From Cypionkella sp. (GTDB taxonomy: Bacteria; Pseudomonadota; Alphaproteobacteria; Rhodobacterales; Rhodobacteraceae), in contig NZ_JAQGKQ010000087.1 of assembly GCF_028290025.1 (NCBI RefSeq), forward strand, positions 1 to 60,247: a stretch of DNA of 60,247 bases. The letters run 5' to 3'. The position numbers and the translations under genes were made by a program. Position 1 is the first letter of the stretch, and each line of letters starts with the position of its first letter. Shown here piece by piece: positions 37,103-46,181 of the stretch. The notes beneath the pieces were generated by a model. The model saw only the letters and a list, made by a program, of their open reading frames with translations. It searched no databases and was not told the origin of the DNA.

Positions 37103-37116
37103 CGTTAGCGCTAACG
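37103..37116. promoter_or_regulatory. LacI-type operator palindrome upstream of zwf
   Basis: CGTTAGC-GCTAACG is a perfect 14-base palindrome with the central GC and flanking TTA/TAA typical of LacI-family operators. It lies 38-51 bases before the zwf start. A CceR/PckR-type carbon regulator of alphaproteobacteria would fit the targets; the LacI gene at 8608 is another candidate. The binding protein is inferred. Confidence 0.55.
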
Positions 37117-37196
37117 ACGCACTTTTACCGCCGCTATCACACCAAGTCTAGCACTGCTTGCACACCCACCGAAAGCCATTGCTGCACGGCAGCAAC

Positions 37197-37889
37197 TCAA
37201 ATCTCGTCGGCTGGCATCCAGCGCACGCGGCCCACGCCGGTTTCCGCAGCCATCCGATTGACCGCCTGCTCAACCGCTTGGTCCGGCATATCATCGCCGC
37301 CGACATGCGCAGTTATTTCGACATCAGACTCAACACTTTGGACGGCTATCTCATGTAAATGCAGCCCGCCGAGCCCCAAGGTGCGCAGCAACAGCCCACG
37401 CATGGCCGTTTCTTGATCGGCGGCACATGTCAGCACCACCCGATAAGACCGCGTGATCGGCACTCCGGCCTTGGTGTGCCGCTTCATAAATTTCACCAAC
37501 GGCCGCAGCCCGAGGTTCACAAAAATAACCATTCCGGTCAGCACGACCGCGAACGGCCAAGCACCGACCCCCGCAAGCAAGCCAACCCCTGCCGAGCACC
37601 ACAACGTCGCCGCCGTGTTCAAACCCTGCACATTGAAGCCATCGCGGTAGATAATACCGGCCCCCAGAAAACCGATGCCCGACACCACTTGCGCCGCCAC
37701 CCGGCTGGGGCTCGCATCATGCTCGACGAGTTGGCTGAAAATCACAAATCCCGCAGCGCCCAGCGAGACCAAAGCATTGGTGCGCAAACCAGCCATTCGC
37801 TGCCGCACTTGGCGTTCCGATCCGATCACCGCCCCGCAAGACAGCGCGACAGCCATGTTTACAGCGGCGGCGGTAAGGGCGATGGCCAT
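37197..37889 (-). CDS. mgtC: MgtC/SapB family membrane protein
   Basis: 230 residues. The N-terminal MgtC domain has about four to five membrane helices with CGAVIGSERQVRQRMAGLRT, VVSGIGFLGAGIIYRDG and GLNTAATLWCSAGVGLLAG. A C-terminal cytosolic domain (about 145-230) is ACT-like. MgtC proteins are linked to magnesium limitation and ATP synthase control in pathogens. GGAGC-TTAC precedes the ATG. A leader with two hairpins lies upstream. Confidence 0.85.
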   Translation of the reverse strand: MAIALTAAAVNMAVALSCGAVIGSERQVRQRMAGLRTNALVSLGAAGFVIFSQLVEHDASPSRVAAQVVSGIGFLGAGIIYRDGFNVQGLNTAATLWCSAGVGLLAGVGAWPFAVVLTGMVIFVNLGLRPLVKFMKRHTKAGVPITRSYRVVLTCAADQETAMRGLLLRTLGLGGLHLHEIAVQSVESDVEITAHVGGDDMPDQAVEQAVNRMAAETGVGRVRWMPADEI

Positions 37890-38316
37890 GTAAGCTCCTG
37901 TTAATCAGTAACTGTTTTATGGCAAGGCATTGATCCATTTCGCAAGAGGTTATCGACCTCTGAAGTGAAGCGCCCCGGAAAAGCAAATTTTCCGACATAA
38001 GGCTTGCTTTACCAACGAGTTCCGTGAACCGTTGCGCGGGTAGTTGCAAATAATTCTATAAAGTCGCCATCGCATCACCGGGCCAGCTGCTTCAAAATCA
38101 CGATGAATTCGCGCGCGCTGTTTGGAAGTTTGACTTGCGGTCCATAGCCTGTGAGAAAACTTTGCTTTGTCTGGATGGATAAGCGGCAGACTCGTGCGAT
38201 ACTCCCCCGCAACCCCGTTTGTTTTCGCTATTGAATCTTGGCCCGAACCGACGTCAATAAAACCATAGCAAGAAGCACAAAACCAGCCAGCCTACCCCTA
38301 CAATCAGGAGAGACAT
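37890..38316. other. Divergent intergenic region with mgtC leader hairpins
   Basis: About 427 bases between divergent mgtC and the amino-acid ABC operon. Two perfect hairpins lie near mgtC: AGAGGT/ACCTCT (37945-37961) and CGGAAAA/TTTTCCG (37976-37994). No gene was found; no M-box, ykkC or other known riboswitch fold was recognised. The right half should contain the promoter of the ABC operon. Confidence 0.5.
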
Positions 38317-39105
38317 ATGCCCTATACTCTTACCCGCCGTGCCAGCCTCACGCTCGCTACCATGCTATTTTCTGGCGCTTTCGCACCAGCTTTTGCCGAT
38401 GCGCTGGACGATGTGACTAAAACTGGCGTGCTCAGAGTCGGCATCTTCCAAGATTTCCCGCCCTTCGCCTCACTGAACACCAGCATGAAGATCGAAGGCT
38501 ATGATACCGAAGTGGCTGACAAACTGGCTGCCGCTTTGGGTGTGAAAGCCGAACTGGTCGCTATCACCGGGCAAAACCGCATCCCGTTTCTAACAGAAGG
38601 CAAGGTCGACGTGCTGCTGTCGATTGGTTTCAGCGACGAGCGGGCACAAGTGGTCGATTTTGCGGCCCCCTATGCGCCATATTATATCGTGGTGATGGGT
38701 CCGAAAGAGTTGGACGTCAAAGACGCGGCAGACCTTTCGGGCAAAACCATCGCCGTGAACAAAGGCACGCTGGAGGACACCGAAGTCACTAAAATTGCGC
38801 CCGCCGATGCTGATATTCAACGCTATGCTGACTACAGCGGTGTGATCTCGGCCTTTCTTGCGGGCCAAGCACAGTTGATGGTCGTCGGCAACGACGTTGG
38901 CGCTACGATCCTCGCGCAGAACCCGGCAATTGAGCCGGTTGAGAAGTTTCAGCTGTTGTCCTCGCCCAGCCAGATGGCGGTGAAGAAGGGCGAAACCGCG
39001 TTGAAAGAGGCTTTGGACAAGGCAGTCGCCGATATGAAGGCAGACGGAAGTCTGAATGATGTTGCCGTCAAATGGCTCAAGCAGCCCTTGGCCAAAGACT
39101 TCTAA
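38317..39105 (+). CDS. Polar amino-acid ABC transporter, substrate-binding protein
   Basis: Periplasmic receptor of 262 residues. A signal peptide (cleavage near AFA-DALDD, about residue 28) precedes GVLRVGIFQDFPPFASLN, IEGYDTEVADKLAAALGV and VDVLLSIGFSDERAQVVDFA, the SBP_bac_3 pattern. AGGAGA-GACAT precedes the ATG. It heads an operon with two permeases and an ATPase (39113-41191). The amino acid bound is not readable from sequence. Confidence 0.9.
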   Translation: MPYTLTRRASLTLATMLFSGAFAPAFADALDDVTKTGVLRVGIFQDFPPFASLNTSMKIEGYDTEVADKLAAALGVKAELVAITGQNRIPFLTEGKVDVLLSIGFSDERAQVVDFAAPYAPYYIVVMGPKELDVKDAADLSGKTIAVNKGTLEDTEVTKIAPADADIQRYADYSGVISAFLAGQAQLMVVGNDVGATILAQNPAIEPVEKFQLLSSPSQMAVKKGETALKEALDKAVADMKADGSLNDVAVKWLKQPLAKDF

Positions 39106-39112
39106 TCCAAGC

Positions 39113-39781
39113 ATGGGTTATGAGCTGGATTTCAGCGCGATTACCGCCAATCTGGGCCTGCTCCTCGAGGGGGCGGGCCTGACTTTGATGTTGACCGCGA
39201 TTGCGGCCACCCTTGGCATGGCACTAAGCATCGGCGGCGCTGCTGCCCGACGATGGGGTCCAGTCTGGGCGCAGACGCTGGTGGGCGCTTATGTTGAACT
39301 GATCCGCAACACCCCCTTTATCGTGCAGTTGTTTTTCATCTTCTTCGGTCTGCCAAGCCTTGGCATCAAGCTGACCGCCTTGGCGGCGGCGGCGCTTGCA
39401 ATGACTATCAATCTGACGGCTTACGGCATTGAAATCATGCGGGCGGGGTTGGAAGCCGTTCCCCCTGGCCAGCGCGAGGCGGGGCTTTCGCTGGGCCTGT
39501 CGCCGCTGTCGGTGTTTGTCTACGTCACTTTGCCGCAAGCCGTTGCTGTGGTTTATCCCGCGCTTGTCAGCCAGATCATCATCACCATGCTTGAGTCCGC
39601 CGTCGTCAGCCAGATCGCGGTGATCGACCTCACGCATGTGGCAGACCTTATCCAGTCGCGCACCTACCGCGCTTTCGAGACTTACTTCATCGTCACGTTG
39701 ATTTACCTAGGTATGGCGCTTTTGTTGCGCTGTTTGTTCAACCTCGCCGGGCAGCGGTATTTTGCGGGGCAACGCGGATGA
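39113..39781 (+). CDS. Polar amino-acid ABC transporter permease
   Basis: 222-residue inner-membrane HisM/HisQ-type permease with about five helices. The PAAT signature EIMRAGLEAVPPGQREAGLS sits near the middle, followed by SLGLSP-type loop LGLSPLSVFVYVTLPQA. It starts 7 bases after the receptor gene and overlaps the second permease start (ATGA at 39778). Confidence 0.9.
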   Translation: MGYELDFSAITANLGLLLEGAGLTLMLTAIAATLGMALSIGGAAARRWGPVWAQTLVGAYVELIRNTPFIVQLFFIFFGLPSLGIKLTALAAAALAMTINLTAYGIEIMRAGLEAVPPGQREAGLSLGLSPLSVFVYVTLPQAVAVVYPALVSQIIITMLESAVVSQIAVIDLTHVADLIQSRTYRAFETYFIVTLIYLGMALLLRCLFNLAGQRYFAGQRG

Positions 39782-40428
39782 TCACCCTATCCCTAAGCGA
39801 TATTCTCCCCTACCTGCTACTCGCTGCCCGCTGGACGCTGCTGTTATCGTTCATTGCCTTTGTTGGGGGCGGTATCGGTGCAACCTTGCTGCTGCTTTGG
39901 CGCTATGGTGCGCCAAAAGTTGGCGGTCGGGCGACCACGGTCTATATTCAACTGCTACAGGGCACTCCGTTGTTGCTGCAACTGTTTTTGGTGTTCTTCG
40001 GCTTGCCGTTGCTAGGGATCGAAGTCTCGCCCTTGTTCGCCGCGAGCATCGCGCTGACGCTGTATGCCAGCGCATTTCTGGCCGAGATCTGGCGCGGCTG
40101 CGTAGATGCCGTCCCTCGCGGACAATGGGACGCCAGCGCCAGTCTGGGAATGAGTTTCACCATACGGATGCGCTATGTAATCTTGCCGCAGGCGTTGAAG
40201 ATCGCGATTCCGCCGACTGTGGGCTTTCTGGTGCAACTGGTAAAAAGCACAGCGCTTGCGTCGATTGTGGGCTTTGAAGAGTTGACCAGATCAGGCCAGA
40301 TCGTCGCCAACGCCACCTTCAAGCCGCTGATCATATACGGCCTTGTCGCGCTGATTTATTTTGCCATCTGCTACCCGCTGACGCTTGGTTCCCGTGTGAT
40401 GGAACGTCGGTTGCGGGTCACGCGTTAA
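39778..40428 (+). CDS. Polar amino-acid ABC transporter permease, second subunit
   Basis: 216-residue permease paralogous to the previous gene. The coupling loop is [20 protein letters not shown], followed by [20 protein letters not shown]. The start ATG lies in the stop of the first permease. Together they form the heterodimeric channel. It is 13 bases before the ATPase gene. Confidence 0.9.
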   Translation: MITLSLSDILPYLLLAARWTLLLSFIAFVGGGIGATLLLLWRYGAPKVGGRATTVYIQLLQGTPLLLQLFLVFFGLPLLGIEVSPLFAASIALTLYASAFLAEIWRGCVDAVPRGQWDASASLGMSFTIRMRYVILPQALKIAIPPTVGFLVQLVKSTALASIVGFEELTRSGQIVANATFKPLIIYGLVALIYFAICYPLTLGSRVMERRLRVTR

Positions 40429-40441
40429 CCGGAGTTCCAGC

Positions 40442-41191
40442 ATGGCCAGCCCAAACGAAACGATGATAGAACTGCGGCATGTCGACAAATGGTATGGTGA
40501 ATTTCAAGTTCTGAAAGACATCTCACTGACTGTTGCCAAGGGCGAGCGCGTCGTGATCTGCGGCCCGTCCGGGTCGGGAAAGTCTACCGTTATCCGCTGC
40601 ATCAACCGTCTCGAGGAACATCAAAAGGGGCAGATTTTTGTCGAAGGCGTGGAATTGACGCCCGATAGCAAGAACATCGACCTTGTGCGACGCGAAGTGG
40701 GCATGGTATTTCAGCAGTTCAATCTTTTCCCGCATCTGAGCATTCTCGACAACCTGACGCTCGCGCCGCGCCGGGTGCGTAAGCAGTCTCGCGCGGAAGC
40801 CGAAGAGCGCGCTATGATTTATTTGAAACGCGTGCGGATTGCCGAGCAGGCCGATAAATTTCCCAACCAGCTTTCCGGTGGCCAGCAGCAGCGCGTCGCC
40901 ATCGCCCGCGCCTTGTGCATGGAGCCTCAGATCATGCTGTTTGACGAGCCGACATCAGCGCTTGATCCCGAGATGATCAAAGAGGTGCTGGATGTGATGG
41001 TTGAATTGGCCGAAGAGCATATGACGATGATCTGCGTGACCCATGAGATGGGGTTTGCCAAGACAGTTGCCGACAAGGTCATTTTTATGGACCACGGCCA
41101 GATAGTGGAAATCGCGCCGCCCGGTGAGTTCTTTTCGGCCCCAAAGAACGAGCGGACGCAAATGTTTCTGAGTCAGGTTCTTAAGCATTAA
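40442..41191 (+). CDS. Polar amino-acid ABC transporter ATP-binding protein (GlnQ-like)
   Basis: 249 residues; Walker [15 protein letters not shown]-loop [10 protein letters not shown], signature [15 protein letters not shown], Walker [15 protein letters not shown] and H-loop [19 protein letters not shown] precedes the ATG. It drives the two permeases above. It ends 219 bases before the XRE-cupin regulator. Confidence 0.93.
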   Translation: MASPNETMIELRHVDKWYGEFQVLKDISLTVAKGERVVICGPSGSGKSTVIRCINRLEEHQKGQIFVEGVELTPDSKNIDLVRREVGMVFQQFNLFPHLSILDNLTLAPRRVRKQSRAEAEERAMIYLKRVRIAEQADKFPNQLSGGQQQRVAIARALCMEPQIMLFDEPTSALDPEMIKEVLDVMVELAEEHMTMICVTHEMGFAKTVADKVIFMDHGQIVEIAPPGEFFSAPKNERTQMFLSQVLKH

Positions 41192-41376
41192 TATGCGCCG
41201 CGCGCGCCGTACCAGCATCAGCTGTGATATTTATCCAGCACAAAAGACACTGGCTGGTGCGATATCCGGGTGTAACGGCCAGTTCCGCAAAGCGCAACGC
41301 ACCGACACGCGCGTTGGAGGCTTCATTGTCAACAAGATCAACGCAGGATAGAATCGTTGAAATTACGTTACTCCAT

Positions 41377-41394
41377 ACTTAACACTTTTTAAGT
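41377..41394. promoter_or_regulatory. Inverted repeat upstream of the XRE-cupin regulator
   Basis: ACTTAA-CACTTT-TTAAGT is a perfect 6-base inverted repeat with a 6-base spacer, 17 bases before the regulator start. A second overlapping palindrome, CACTT-TTT-AAGTG, is nested in it. It is a candidate autoregulatory operator. Confidence 0.45.
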
Positions 41395-41410
41395 GAACCT
41401 TGGAGCACCG

Positions 41411-42055
41411 ATGAACCCACGGCAAAACCAACCGATGCCTCGCGGCGATGAGACGGAAACTGTCCGTATCATGTCCGAGCGGTTGCGCCGCTTGCGCAAA
41501 GCCAATGGGCTTTCATTGCGGCAACTCGCGGATGCGACGGGAACCTCGGCAAGCTTTCTGAGTCAATTGGAACGCGGTTTAAGCGGTGCCAGCACCTCGA
41601 CACTCATCCGCATCGCCAATTGTTTCGGGACAAGTATTTCGGAGCTTTTTTCAAGCCCGGAGAGCGGGCAAGACCCTGTCCTACGGCGGCAATTGCGCCC
41701 AAGCTTGCCTGTGATGAATGGTCAGCGCAAAATGCTATTGTCGCGCCGCCCGCTGACCCATTTCGAGACATATATCGCCGAGTTCGACATCGGTGGATCC
41801 AGCGGAGACGACGCCTATACGCATGGCGACAGCCAAGAAATGATTTTGGTATTGCGCGGTCAGGTCGAGTTGGATCTCGGCGGCGAAAGCCATGTCTTGG
41901 ACGAAGGCGATAGCGTGGAATACGCAACATCAGTGCCGCACCGGGTCATAAACATCGGAGATGGCCCCGCAGAAGTGCTGTTTATGATCTCTCCGCCTAC
42001 ATCAACGGGCACTTATCTAAGCGAATTTCGCAATAAGCCAAGACCAATCGCCTGA
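41411..42055 (+). CDS. XRE-family regulator with C-terminal cupin (PuuR-like)
   Basis: 214 residues. The N-terminal helix-turn-helix is RLRKANGLSLRQLADATGTS, then ASFLSQLERGLSGASTSTLI; a cupin domain spans about 120-200 with GDSQEMILVLRGQVELDLGG and VEYATSVPHRVIN. PuuR, of the same design, senses putrescine in E. coli. GGAG-CACCG precedes the ATG; the GTG at 41393 is rejected. It lies between two importer operons and precedes the Pot-like one by 49 bases, its likely target. Confidence 0.88.
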   Translation: MNPRQNQPMPRGDETETVRIMSERLRRLRKANGLSLRQLADATGTSASFLSQLERGLSGASTSTLIRIANCFGTSISELFSSPESGQDPVLRRQLRPSLPVMNGQRKMLLSRRPLTHFETYIAEFDIGGSSGDDAYTHGDSQEMILVLRGQVELDLGGESHVLDEGDSVEYATSVPHRVINIGDGPAEVLFMISPPTSTGTYLSEFRNKPRPIA

Positions 42056-42104
42056 CATCGAAACCGACCTTACGAAACTGAAGTCAACTAGGGAGCAGCA
42101 CGAA

Positions 42105-43175
42105 ATGAAATACACCATAACCCTGAGTCTCGTCACGGCCGCCGCCGTCTGTATGGGGAGCGTCGCCTTCGCTGAAGGCCCTGTTGCGGGTGAAACCGCA
42201 GAAGGCTCTCTGGCTGGCAAAACCCTTACCTTCGTCTCTTACGGCGGGATATTCCAAGACGGACAGCTCAAATCACTCGAGGATTTTGTTGCAAAATCTG
42301 GTGTGACGCTTCTCTCGGATGGGCCGACCGAAAACGCTAAAATCCAAGCCCAAGTTGAAGCAAAGAACGTGATGTGGGATGTGGTCGACACGGGCGACTT
42401 TACCCCCTTCGTGCATTGCGGCACGCTTTTCCAGAAACTCGACTTTACCAAGATCGACATTTCGAAAGTCCCGCCGGGTCAAGTGGGCGAATGCAGCGTT
42501 CCAGCCATGAACTATGCCGTGATGTTCCTGTATAACAAAGACAAGTTCAAAGATAATCCGCCAAAGAACTGGACCGACTTTTTTGACGTCGAGAAGTTTC
42601 CCGGCACGCGCGGCATTCCCGGCTATGCCGATCCTGAGGGCTATATGGTTGAGTTGGGCCTGCTTGCTGATGGCGTGCCGAAAGATCAGTTGTTTCCCGC
42701 TGACATTGACCGTGGTTTGAACAAGTGGCGCTCTATCCGTGACAATCTGGTGCCGTGGACCACCGGTGCCGAAAGCCAGCAGATGATGGAGTCCGGTGAG
42801 GCCGACATGGTTATGGTTTGGTCAGGGCGGGGTAAGGCCGCGCTGGCGAACGGGGCAAATTATGCGCCGGTCTGGCAGGATTGGATCGTGGTGAAGGATC
42901 AGATTGCTATTCCGATTGGCGTCAAAGACCCCGACGCAGCCCACGCGCTGATCAACGCCTATTTGGGCAAACATGCGCAGGAAGTGATGGCACAGGAAAC
43001 GTCATACTCGCCAGTCAATATCGAGGCCCAGCCAAAAGTCGATGAGCTGACGGCGGAATTTATGACCAACACCCCGGAAAAGCAGGCGATGGCTTACAAC
43101 CAAAATGTCGAGTACTGGGTCGCCAATTACGAAACGCTTAGCGCAAAATGGGCGGAATTCGTCGCGGGCAACTGA
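42105..43175 (+). CDS. PotD-like ABC transporter substrate-binding protein
   Basis: 356 residues. A signal peptide (cleavage near AFA-EGPVA, about residue 23) precedes TLTFVSYGGIFQDGQLKSLE, WDVVDTGDFTPFVHCGTLF and FFDVEKFPGTRGIPGYADPE, typical of the spermidine/putrescine and related receptor class. Substrate unassigned; the class also takes opines or other organic solutes. GGGAGCAG precedes the ATG. It heads the potD-B-C-A-like operon. Confidence 0.88.
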   Translation: MKYTITLSLVTAAAVCMGSVAFAEGPVAGETAEGSLAGKTLTFVSYGGIFQDGQLKSLEDFVAKSGVTLLSDGPTENAKIQAQVEAKNVMWDVVDTGDFTPFVHCGTLFQKLDFTKIDISKVPPGQVGECSVPAMNYAVMFLYNKDKFKDNPPKNWTDFFDVEKFPGTRGIPGYADPEGYMVELGLLADGVPKDQLFPADIDRGLNKWRSIRDNLVPWTTGAESQQMMESGEADMVMVWSGRGKAALANGANYAPVWQDWIVVKDQIAIPIGVKDPDAAHALINAYLGKHAQEVMAQETSYSPVNIEAQPKVDELTAEFMTNTPEKQAMAYNQNVEYWVANYETLSAKWAEFVAGN

Positions 43176-43248
43176 TGCCCTCCGGCGCCGGGGTCAGTCA
43201 GGCCCCGGCGCTTTGCAAACGCTGACTTTGTGTCAGTGAAAGGTCATC

Positions 43249-44097
43249 ATGCCAAGCAAACCTGCACCGCGTGTTTTGCGCGGACCACTTTATCTGACCC
43301 TGCCGGCGCTCGCCGTGCTTGTTTTGGTGATGGCGGTCCCACTTGGCGTGATCGTTCTGCGCAGCTTTATGGAACCCCAACCGGGCCTCGCAAACTATGT
43401 CTGGTTCTTCCAAACCAAAGTAAATATCACAGTGCTGCTCCGCACCTTTTCCATCGCTTTTTGGGTGACATTATGTTGCGTTCTGGCAGCATATCCCTAT
43501 GCGTTTGCAATGTCGGTTGTGGGGCCCCGGTTGCGGTTGGCCATGATCATGTGCGTCTTGGTGCCGTTCTGGGTGTCGGGCGTGGTGCGCACACTGGCGT
43601 GGGTCATTCTTTTACAAGATTCCGGCGTCATCAACCGACTATTGCTGTCGATGGGCTTTGAAAAGGTGCGACTGATCCGCACCCAACTGGGCGTGACCAT
43701 TGGGATGACGCAAGTGTTGCTGCCGTTCATGATAATGCCGCTTTATGCCGTGATGCGCGGTATTGATCTGAGGCTGTTGCAAGCCGCACGCAGTCTTGGC
43801 GCTCATCCTGTCAAAACGTTTCTTCAGATTTATCTGCCACTGTCGCTGCCCGGAGTCTTCGCCGGCGTGACCATCGTATTCATCTTGGCGCTTGGATTCT
43901 ACATCACGCCGCTTCTGCTAGGTGGGCCGCAATCGACGATGCTCTCCACGTTGATCCAGCAACAGGTGCTGTCTTTGCTCAATTGGGGTCGTGGTGGCGC
44001 AATGGGCGTAGTGCTCTTGATCGCGACCTTTGGCATTCTTGCGATAGCGAGCCCATTTATGAAGCGGAAATATCAGATGAGCGGAGGCAGCAAATGA
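43249..44097 (+). CDS. PotB-like ABC transporter permease
   Basis: 282-residue inner-membrane permease with about six helices. The coupling loop is LRLLQAARSLGAHPVKTF (EAA-like), followed by LPLSLPGVFAGVTIVFILAL. GAAAGGTC precedes the ATG. Its stop overlaps the next permease start (ATGA at 44094). Confidence 0.9.
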   Translation: MPSKPAPRVLRGPLYLTLPALAVLVLVMAVPLGVIVLRSFMEPQPGLANYVWFFQTKVNITVLLRTFSIAFWVTLCCVLAAYPYAFAMSVVGPRLRLAMIMCVLVPFWVSGVVRTLAWVILLQDSGVINRLLLSMGFEKVRLIRTQLGVTIGMTQVLLPFMIMPLYAVMRGIDLRLLQAARSLGAHPVKTFLQIYLPLSLPGVFAGVTIVFILALGFYITPLLLGGPQSTMLSTLIQQQVLSLLNWGRGGAMGVVLLIATFGILAIASPFMKRKYQMSGGSK

Positions 44098-44882
44098 AAT
44101 TGAATGTCCCTCGTCTGTTGCTGCGTCTGACGTGCCTGTTGATTGCGATTTGGCTGGTGGCTCCCACTCTGATCGTGATCCCAATGTCCTTCGCTGGCCA
44201 AAAATCGCTGGCATTTCCGCCAAAGGGATTTTCGCTTCAGTGGTATGAGAACTTCTTCACCAATCCGCAGTGGATCGGCAGCCTGATTGTCTCGGCCAAG
44301 GTCGCACTTATGGTAGCCGTTGTGGCAACAATCATCGGCACGATGGCCGCTATCGGGATTGAGCGAATGAAAGGAAGTGCAGCTGGCATCATCCGCGCCG
44401 TACTGATAACGCCAATGATCGTGCCGGGCGTGGTGCTGGCGGTGGGCATCTACGCGGTCTATCTGGACACCCGGCTTGTCGGCACTTGGACCGGCTATGT
44501 GCTGGCCCACACTTTGTTGGCGATCCCCTTCGTGGTCATCGCGGTCGGTGCAAACCTCGCGGTTTTCGATGCGAGACTGGAAACGGCCGCTGCGAGCCTT
44601 GGCGCCTCACGCCTGACCACATTTTTTACCATCACTCTGCCACTGATACTGCCCGGGATCCTTTCCGGTTCCCTCTTTGCCTTCGTCACCTCCTTTGATG
44701 AAGTCATCGTATCGTTGTTCATCACCAGCCCGCAGCTGAAAACACTGCCAGTTCAGATCTATTCGTCGATGACACGCGACGCCGACCCGACAGTGGCAGC
44801 AGTCGGATCACTAATTTTCCTGGCCACGTCGCTTATCATTGGGCTGGGGCTTATTTTCGGAATGCGGGGGCGCAAAGCATGA
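44094..44882 (+). CDS. PotC-like ABC transporter permease
   Basis: 262 residues with six predicted helices. The coupling loop is LETAAASLGASRLTTFFT and LPLILPGILSGSLFAFVTS follows. It starts in the stop of the first permease, and its own stop overlaps the ATPase start (ATGA at 44879), so the operon is tightly coupled. The longer frame back to 43983 is antisense-free but overlaps potB and is rejected. Confidence 0.9.
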   Translation: MKLNVPRLLLRLTCLLIAIWLVAPTLIVIPMSFAGQKSLAFPPKGFSLQWYENFFTNPQWIGSLIVSAKVALMVAVVATIIGTMAAIGIERMKGSAAGIIRAVLITPMIVPGVVLAVGIYAVYLDTRLVGTWTGYVLAHTLLAIPFVVIAVGANLAVFDARLETAAASLGASRLTTFFTITLPLILPGILSGSLFAFVTSFDEVIVSLFITSPQLKTLPVQIYSSMTRDADPTVAAVGSLIFLATSLIIGLGLIFGMRGRKA

Positions 44883-45997
44883 CGCTTGAAACTGTGACCA
44901 AAGGTGCCGCCGTCGACATTTGTGGCGTCAGCAAAGTCTATGGCAATTTTACCGCCTTGGATAATGTGAGCCTGCGCGTGGAACCGGGAGAGTTCATGTC
45001 GTTCCTGGGCCCGTCCGGGTCCGGCAAGACCACTACGCTAAACCTGATTGCGGGCTTTACCGATTTAAATGGAGGCGAAATCCGGCTGGGCGAGCGGTCC
45101 ATTGGCCATGTGCCGGCGCACAAACGAAATATCGGCGTGGTGTTCCAGCATTACGCGCTGTTTCCGCATATGAGTGTCGCGCAGAACGTCGCCTATCCTT
45201 TAAAACAGCGCCGTGTGGCCAAGGTAGATCGGGCGCGCGCAGTCGATCTCGCCTTGCAAAAGGTGCAACTGGAAAAGTTCTCGCATCGTTATCCCAGCGA
45301 GCTTTCAGGCGGCCAGCAGCAGCGTGTGGCCTTGGCCCGCGCCATGGTGTTCACCCCTTCCCTGCTATTGATGGATGAACCGCTGGGCGCGCTCGACAAA
45401 AAGCTGCGGGAGGTTTTGCAACTAGAGATCCGCCGCATCCACCGAGAACTCGGTTCAACCTTTGTGTATGTGACGCATGACCAAGAGGAGGCTCTGGTGC
45501 TGTCAGACCGGATCGCGGTGTTCAACAAGGGCCGCATCGAACAAGTTGGCAGCGGCCACCAACTTTATACCCAGCCCGAAACTTTGTTTGTAGGGCAATT
45601 TATCGGAGAAAGCTCCGTTCTGCGGGGCACGCATCGAACCCAAGGTAATGAGACCGCGCTGACTGTGGCGGGTGCCACACTCGCCGTCTCCGGTCAGGCA
45701 AAGAGCGACGCAGCCCATGTTATTCTCCTTCGCCCCGAAAACGTCAGGGTTCAGCCGAAAGGCACTGGCCGGCACGACGGGATGACCAATATCATCAGCG
45801 GCACGGTGCGTGAAATGCTCTACTTGGGCGCCGCGATGAAATACGAAGTGGGGTTGGCCGATGGCAGCCATGTAATTGCCCGTACCCCTACCCAAACCGA
45901 ACCTTTCGCAATCGGTCAACCGGTAGAACTGGCGTGGAACCTCAAGGATGGCACACTTCTGGCCGATGATGGCTCGACAGCGGGCCACGAAGCGTAA
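44879..45997 (+). CDS. PotA-like ABC transporter ATP-binding protein
   Basis: 372 residues: Walker A GPSGSGKTTTLN, Q-loop VFQHYALFPHM, signature [15 protein letters not shown], Walker B LLLMDEPLGALDKK, H-loop YVTHDQEEALVLSDR. A C-terminal TOBE domain (about 280-365) marks the importer type with regulatory OB fold (ILLRPENVRVQ). It ends the operon. Confidence 0.93.
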   Translation: MTLETVTKGAAVDICGVSKVYGNFTALDNVSLRVEPGEFMSFLGPSGSGKTTTLNLIAGFTDLNGGEIRLGERSIGHVPAHKRNIGVVFQHYALFPHMSVAQNVAYPLKQRRVAKVDRARAVDLALQKVQLEKFSHRYPSELSGGQQQRVALARAMVFTPSLLLMDEPLGALDKKLREVLQLEIRRIHRELGSTFVYVTHDQEEALVLSDRIAVFNKGRIEQVGSGHQLYTQPETLFVGQFIGESSVLRGTHRTQGNETALTVAGATLAVSGQAKSDAAHVILLRPENVRVQPKGTGRHDGMTNIISGTVREMLYLGAAMKYEVGLADGSHVIARTPTQTEPFAIGQPVELAWNLKDGTLLADDGSTAGHEA

Positions 45998-46181
45998 CCC
46001 GAGGCATGTGAGCAAGATCGGCGAAAGTTTCCTCTGGCTATGGCATCCGGGCACTAAGCGCAGATAGATACCCAAAAGAAGCGCTGTCTTCGTCACTAAA
46101 TCCTTACCGCATGGCTGTATCTGCTTTCACAAAGTCATGCGACGCATTAAGCATCACAATCTTTGACATTCGGAAAAACCC

